Assembly: GCA_938004075.1 (NCBI GenBank)
Contig: CALKWP010000009.1
Span: 1-9,518, forward strand
Direction: 5' to 3'
Length of the DNA stretch: 9,518 nucleotides
DNA from: an uncultured Methanomassiliicoccales archaeon
Lineage (GTDB): Archaea; Thermoplasmatota; Thermoplasmata; SG8-5
Shown here piece after piece: positions 6,214 to 9,518 of the stretch. Position 1 is the stretch's first letter. Each line of letters opens with the position of its first letter. The notes below the pieces were generated by a model. It was not told the DNA's origin. It worked only from the letters and a program-made list of their open reading frames with translations, and ran no database searches. The translations under genes and the position numbers were made by a program.

Positions 6214-6762
6214 ATGCAACCGCAGAAACCCTGGACCGGAAACCATAAAAGACTGATCCTTGGAATACCCCTGGTCATACTGATTCTCGGTTTGTTGATA
6301 TATGTGGTGTTCTTCCACATTGACCCGACATCGGAGGACCTGACGTTTCCCAGGCTGCTCGTTGCTATTCTGACCTTTGCTTTTATTTTCGCAGGCATCC
6401 ACTCGCTGTACAGGGATGCATGGTGGATTGACCTCCCTTTCAATCGCGGGCTGTTCGATATCTTGGCAGAGAGGCTTGGCGATTCGATGAAAACAGCCGG
6501 CATCCGGGCTTACGGCGATGCCCCCGGTATGCTGGACGGTCTCCACGCCAGGCATGCAGTGAAATGGACTGTGGTCACCGAAGCTGACGAGCTTCATGTG
6601 ACATTGGAGATGGTCCCGAAAGGGGGGAGGGAATCGGGGTCCTCCAGCTCCAAAATAATCATTACCAACATATCTAAGTCTAACAGAGGCGAAGCCTATG
6701 CCGTCAAGAAGGCTGTAACCGACTTGCTCTTGGAGTTGAAGTACAACTCTTTCCTAGGATAG
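6214..6762 (+). CDS. Unrecognised protein with two N-terminal membrane segments
   Basis: A 182-residue protein I do not recognise. A short basic N-terminus (PQKPWTGNHKR) leads into a hydrophobic segment at about 14-34 (ILGIPLVILILGLLIYVVFF) and a second at about 47-62 (RLLVAILTFAFIFAGIHSLY), joined by a short acidic loop. An aromatic stretch, RDAWWIDLPF (67-76), follows, then a soluble C-terminal domain of about 105 residues with alternating beta-type stretches (VKWTVV, ELHVTLEMV, SKIIITNI), a Ser/Gly-rich turn (139-146) and a closing helix (EAYAVKKAVTDLLLELK). It resembles small membrane-anchored proteins with a domain facing one side of the membrane. It starts 29 nt after the epimerase with its own Shine-Dalgarno site, so they are probably co-transcribed, but a role in glycan assembly is only inferred. 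Its stop lies five bases from the convergent dehydratase gene. Confidence 0.75.
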   Translation: MQPQKPWTGNHKRLILGIPLVILILGLLIYVVFFHIDPTSEDLTFPRLLVAILTFAFIFAGIHSLYRDAWWIDLPFNRGLFDILAERLGDSMKTAGIRAYGDAPGMLDGLHARHAVKWTVVTEADELHVTLEMVPKGGRESGSSSSKIIITNISKSNRGEAYAVKKAVTDLLLELKYNSFLG

Positions 6763-6767
6763 TATGG

Positions 6768-7277
6768 TTACAGCGTCTTCGCATACTCGAAAACGTTTCC
6801 GGCCTTCAGTATGTCCTTCTGAACGGTCGAGAGCGGCTCCAGATTTCCGATCGTGAAGCCATCCTTCTTTATGGTCCCGGCATCCGAGTCCATTTCTACG
6901 ATGTCTCCGGTCTTCACCCGAGCCAGGTCTATCTCCTTGATGGTGAGTATCGGGAATCCGGAGTTGATGGCATTCCTCTTGTAGATGGCGCCGAACGACT
7001 GGGCGGCGACGCAGCTCACCTTGAGCGATGCGAAGCAATCCACCGCATGCTGGCGGCTGGAGCCTGAGCCAAAGTTCTGGCCGGTGATTATTATGTCCCC
7101 GGGCTGCGCCTTCTTGGCGAAGTCCTTGTATCCTTCCAGGTTGTCGAATGTGTACTGGCCCATTTCCGCGATGTCGGTTATTGCGAGGTACTTGTTGTGG
7201 AATATCATGTCCGTGTCAATGTCGTCAATGAGCTTACCGTCTCTGAGCAACACCCAGACTCTGCCCTTGAATATCAT
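6768..7277 (-). CDS. leuD: Isopropylmalate isomerase/homoaconitase-type dehydratase, small subunit
   Basis: A 169-residue protein of the LeuD/HacB small-subunit family, about the usual archaeal length. It forms the swivelling domain that closes over the [4Fe-4S] active site of the large subunit for reversible dehydration-hydration of a 2- or 3-hydroxy acid such as isopropylmalate. Visible motifs are DDIDTDMI (18-25), the family substrate-loop region YLAIT (30-34), NFGSGSSRQHA (68-78) with the substrate-binding Ser-Arg, and SFGAIYKRNAINSGFPIL (94-111). As I recall, the loop reads YLRT in methanogen homoaconitase and YLVY in isopropylmalate isomerase; YLAI fits neither exactly and lacks the Arg linked to homoaconitate. 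Hence leuD is provisional. The start overlaps the large-subunit stop (ATGA), with a strong Shine-Dalgarno site just upstream, consistent with equal production of the two subunits. Confidence 0.9.
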   Translation of the reverse strand: MIFKGRVWVLLRDGKLIDDIDTDMIFHNKYLAITDIAEMGQYTFDNLEGYKDFAKKAQPGDIIITGQNFGSGSSRQHAVDCFASLKVSCVAAQSFGAIYKRNAINSGFPILTIKEIDLARVKTGDIVEMDSDAGTIKKDGFTIGNLEPLSTVQKDILKAGNVFEYAKTL

Positions 7278-8512
7278 TTCATCACCTCGTCAATGGTTGC
7301 AATCCTGCCCAAGATGGCGGATGCCGCCGCCGTCTCCGGCGAAGCAAGATATGTATCGCCGGCGCCCTGCTTTCCCGCGAAGTTGCGGTTGGAAGTGGAT
7401 ATGTGTACCTGGCCTTCTCCGGTCATGCCTATCTGGCCGGAGGCGCACCCGCCGCATCCCGGATTTGAAACCACAAACCCGGATTCAATCAGCGTGGAGA
7501 TGTGGCCCTCCTTGAGAAGCCGTTTCCATGCCTTCATGGTGGCCGGGACCAGCGTGGCTACAATGCCTGGCTTGACGTTGCGGCCTTTCATGATCTTGGC
7601 CACTGCCAGGATGTCTTCGTAGGTACCATTGGTGCAGGAGCCGATGAATACGGAATGAATCTCGCGGCCGTTCAGGGATGCGACGCCAACAACGGCGTCC
7701 GGCTTAGGGGGCTTGGCTATCTGCGGCACCAGGCTGGAGATGTCCAGGTCGATGATCTTCTCATAGACCGCGTCCTTGTCCGGGGTGATTGCCTTCTTCT
7801 GGCCGAAGTGCTTGAGGACTTCCTTGCCGGGGACTATCAAACCGATAATCGCGCCCATCTCGGTGGCCATGCTAGCGAGGGTGATGCGGCCTGCCAGGTC
7901 CAGCTTGTCGATTGCGGGGCCGCGGAACTCTATTGCCTTGCCCAGCGCGGTCTTGGTGCCCAGCTTGCCGGTTATGAAGAGGGTTAGGTCTTTCGCGGAG
8001 CAGTTCTTCGGCAAATCCCCGTGAATATTCACGACCATGCTGCCTGGAACCTCGAACCAGGTCTTGCCGGTCTTGAAGACGAACGCAATGTCCTGGTCCC
8101 CCATTCCCTGGCCGAAGGCGCCAACCGCGCCCATGATGTTCAGGTGGGAATCCGTTCCCACGACAGTGGAGCCGGGGTATCCCAAACCTTCCTCAATCAT
8201 CACGTGGGAGCCGATGCCAGCGTCAACATCGTAAACCTTGATTCCCTGGTCCTTTGCGAACATCCTGCATATCTGCTGGTTGTTGGCGTAGGGGATTGTG
8301 TTGGCCGGGACATTGCAATCGAAAGTGAAGAATGTCTTGGCAGGGTCCTGGACCTTGCCGCCTGGATAATATTTCTTGAAGTTCTTGACGACGTTAGCGC
8401 CTCCGAAATCGCGGGCTGAGCGCACGTCGATTCCAATCCAGACAATCTTGCCTGCAGTCACGTCCTCGTCCGCATGCGCGGCCAGTATCTTCTCTACAAG
8501 AGTCATCGGCAT
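7274..8512 (-). CDS. leuC: Isopropylmalate isomerase/homoaconitase-type dehydratase, large subunit
   Basis: A 412-residue aconitase-superfamily large subunit, typical in length for archaeal LeuC/HacA. The [4Fe-4S] cluster ligands are visible as C293 in IGSCTNG and C353 and C356 in NPGCGGC. GTDSH (119-123), GAFGQGMGDQDIA (131-143), FEVPGSM and STSNRNFAGKQG (372-383) are family landmarks. With the small subunit it should catalyse a stereospecific dehydratase/isomerase reaction, classically 3- to 2-isopropylmalate in leucine synthesis. Several positions differ from textbook LeuC: the DH pair that contributes an active-site His is DC here (D65-C66), GI-H is GIGSHV, SCTNGR is SCTNGT, and NMA-E-GA is SMATEMGA. 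These may be marks of a separate subfamily with another substrate; no leucine-pathway neighbour is present. The start at 8512 is supported by AGGTG five bases upstream; a second ATG at 8506 is less likely. Confidence 0.9.
   Translation of the reverse strand: MPMTLVEKILAAHADEDVTAGKIVWIGIDVRSARDFGGANVVKNFKKYYPGGKVQDPAKTFFTFDCNVPANTIPYANNQQICRMFAKDQGIKVYDVDAGIGSHVMIEEGLGYPGSTVVGTDSHLNIMGAVGAFGQGMGDQDIAFVFKTGKTWFEVPGSMVVNIHGDLPKNCSAKDLTLFITGKLGTKTALGKAIEFRGPAIDKLDLAGRITLASMATEMGAIIGLIVPGKEVLKHFGQKKAITPDKDAVYEKIIDLDISSLVPQIAKPPKPDAVVGVASLNGREIHSVFIGSCTNGTYEDILAVAKIMKGRNVKPGIVATLVPATMKAWKRLLKEGHISTLIESGFVVSNPGCGGCASGQIGMTGEGQVHISTSNRNFAGKQGAGDTYLASPETAAASAILGRIATIDEVMK
7281..7288 (-). promoter_or_regulatory. 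Strong Shine-Dalgarno site of the small-subunit gene
   Basis: GAGGTGAT on the minus strand, inside the last codons of the large-subunit gene and three bases before ATG 7277. It is the strongest ribosome-binding match in the window and supports coupled translation of the two subunits. Confidence 0.7.
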
Positions 8513-8542
8513 CTGTGCACCTGAATGAGGAATCGCAAACGG

Positions 8543-8552
8543 GTTAATAAGG
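8543..8552 (-). promoter_or_regulatory. Possible TATA box of the dehydratase operon
   Basis: On the minus strand CCTTATTAAC is centred about 35 bp before ATG 8512, which would give a leader of roughly 8-10 nt just long enough to include the AGGTG ribosome-binding match at 8522-8518. The box is a modest match, so confidence is limited. Confidence 0.4.
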
Positions 8553-8611
8553 TTGATTGGGTGATGGTGAAATTATGTCGGAAAATACAGACCATTATAA
8601 GCAATTGTTTG

Positions 8612-8653
8612 TACGTCTACACTGAACATAAATTTAAATACGATGTAGACGTA
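8612..8653. promoter_or_regulatory. Operator-like 10-bp inverted repeat flanking the Fic TATA box
   Basis: TACGTCTACA (8612-8621) and its exact reverse complement TGTAGACGTA (8644-8653) are separated by 22 bp that hold the TATA box. The arm centres are 32 bp apart, about three helical turns, so two bound proteins would face the same side of the DNA. The right arm lies between the TATA box and the predicted transcript start, where binding would block TFB/RNA polymerase; the left arm lies just upstream of the box. This is the layout of a repressor-controlled archaeal promoter. The regulator is not identified; autoregulation by the Fic protein, perhaps through a domain beyond the window, is one possibility. 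Confidence 0.6.
8628..8640 (+). promoter_or_regulatory. TATA box of the Fic gene
   Basis: ATAAATTTAAATA is a strong archaeal TATA match centred about 29 bp before ATG 8663. The spacing predicts a transcript start within a few bases of the ATG, so the mRNA is probably leaderless; no Shine-Dalgarno sequence is present. Confidence 0.65.
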
Positions 8654-8662
8654 TAGAATACC

Positions 8663-9518
8663 ATGGTCTTCACGGAAATCAAGAAGAAAAATGGTAAAAA
8701 GTACTATTATAGAACAGTGTCAGAGAGGAAGAATGATAAAGTATCAAAGAGAAGGATATATCTCGGAACCAACCTAGATAAAAAGAAACTAGCTAAAGCG
8801 GAGAGGGAAGCGGACATAGAACTTGGCGTTTTGAATTCGCTTTTAAATTATGATGATATCGAATTCCTTGAAACGGTAAGAAAGGAGCATGCTGGTAGAT
8901 CAGACATTGTGCTGGCCAACAGATACGAGGCATTCACTACCCAGTTCACCCATGATTCCACGGCAATTGAGGGGAACACACTTTCCATCCAGGAGACTGG
9001 AAGCCTTTTGTTTGATGACATTTCACCCACCGGAAAATCCATGAGGGACATCAACGAAGTGCTGGGACATAAGAACGCTTTTGATTTCATGCTGCAGTGC
9101 GAAGGGAATATCACAAAAAAAACCATCTGCAAACTGCACGCCATTCTCATGAAAGACGCATCAGACCCCAGATACAGCCACATGATTGGCAGTTACAGGA
9201 CCGTACCTGTATTCATCCGCGGGGTAGAATGGACACCCCCGGCCCCTGAAGATGTACAGGGGGAGATGCAAAATCTGCTTTCCTGGTACACAAGGAATTC
9301 GAAAAATATTCATCCATTAATCGCAGCAGTCTACTTTCATGTGGGATTCGAGATTGTGCACCCATTTTTCGATGGAAATGGCCGGGTCGGGCGTTTGCTC
9401 TTCAACTATATACTCCGCAGAGGCGGATACCCCATGATAAGTATACCAAATGCTCGCAAGAACAGGTACTATGAGGTCTTGGGAAACGCCAAGGTTGATG
9501 GAGATCTCAGGCCTTTCA
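8663..9518 (+). CDS. fic: Fic-domain protein (class II type), 3' end beyond window
   Basis: The frame is open from ATG 8663 to the last base, giving 285 residues with no stop. The catalytic motif is perfect, HPFFDGNGRVGR at 233-244 (H233 base, D237 Mg ligand, N239/R241/R244 phosphate contacts). Upstream, GSYRTVPVFIRG (176-187) matches the target-docking flap region. STAIEG (S99-G104) matches the (S/T)xxxE(G/N) autoinhibitory helix motif, with E103 expected to block ATP; lying N-terminal to the core makes this class II. Such enzymes transfer AMP, or sometimes other nucleotide parts, to hydroxyl side chains of proteins. Residues 1-55 are Lys-rich with KKYYYRTVSERK and RRIYLG, which recalls N-termini of archaeal Fic proteins and some transposases. 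The first 240 bases are about 36% GC, well below the rest of the window, suggesting transfer or mosaic origin. Target unknown; a C-terminal DNA-binding domain may lie outside the window. Confidence 0.93.
   Translation, partial: MVFTEIKKKNGKKYYYRTVSERKNDKVSKRRIYLGTNLDKKKLAKAEREADIELGVLNSLLNYDDIEFLETVRKEHAGRSDIVLANRYEAFTTQFTHDSTAIEGNTLSIQETGSLLFDDISPTGKSMRDINEVLGHKNAFDFMLQCEGNITKKTICKLHAILMKDASDPRYSHMIGSYRTVPVFIRGVEWTPPAPEDVQGEMQNLLSWYTRNSKNIHPLIAAVYFHVGFEIVHPFFDGNGRVGRLLFNYILRRGGYPMISIPNARKNRYYEVLGNAKVDGDLRPF

Noticed and set aside
6187..6597. 136-codon minus-strand open frame opposite the two-TM protein
   Set aside because: The plus-strand gene has two clear membrane helices and a good Shine-Dalgarno site; the antisense product has no coherent features.
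8608..8660. Inverted repeat as transposon terminal repeats or attachment site
   Set aside because: The arms enclose only 22 bp with a TATA box, and there is no target duplication or transposase; an operator is the simpler reading.
8513..8662. tRNA, small RNA or CRISPR element in the dehydratase-Fic gap
   Set aside because: No cloverleaf, no repeated units beyond the single inverted repeat; promoter elements for the two divergent genes explain the visible structure.
8848..9183. 111-codon minus-strand open frame inside the Fic gene
   Set aside because: The plus-strand frame carries perfect Fic motifs; the antisense frame is a shadow.

Overview
The window reads as archaeal DNA, most probably from a metagenome assembly. 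AT-rich TATA-like boxes lie about 25-35 bp upstream of start codons with little or no leader, Shine-Dalgarno matches have the GGTG/GGTGAT form, codon use is rich in AGG and ATA, and the isopropylmalate-isomerase type dehydratase is split into large and small subunits. Placement in Thermoplasmatota is possible but is only a guess. The first 43 bases are not genomic: positions 10-43 are the Illumina TruSeq read-2/index adapter, so native sequence starts at 44.

Region 1 (44-5155, minus strand) is a tight operon read from right to left: a GT4 glycosyltransferase (5155-3947), a B12-binding-type radical SAM enzyme (3947-2517), a second GT4 (2506-1343), a third GT4 (1319-138, probably with a longer N-terminus), and the first 32-33 codons of a signal-peptide or membrane protein (141-44) cut off by the adapter. 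Genes overlap by 1-4 nt or are 10-23 nt apart. This looks like a surface-glycan or glycolipid assembly locus with a radical-SAM tailoring step.

Region 2 (5156-6762) starts with a 90-bp divergent promoter region carrying two back-to-back TATA-like boxes. On the plus strand follow an extended-SDR nucleotide-sugar epimerase (5246-6184), which may supply a sugar nucleotide to the glycosyltransferases, and an unrecognised two-TM protein (6214-6762).

Region 3 (6768-8512, minus strand) encodes the two subunits of an aconitase-superfamily hydro-lyase of the isopropylmalate isomerase/homoaconitase type, translationally coupled by an ATGA overlap. Some usually conserved positions differ, so the substrate is uncertain.

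Region 4 (8513-9518) is a divergent intergenic region and a Fic-domain protein (8663 to beyond the end) whose TATA box sits between two perfect 10-bp inverted repeats, a likely operator. The start of this gene is much more AT-rich than the rest of the window.

The most notable items are the Fic operator, the junction between the second and third glycosyltransferases (an in-frame beta-strand with no standard start codon, next to a G_GGG_GGC slip sequence), the altered active-site region of the dehydratase, and the adapter-terminated contig end. I cannot claim a wholly new system; the radical SAM plus three-GT4 operon is the best candidate for undescribed chemistry.
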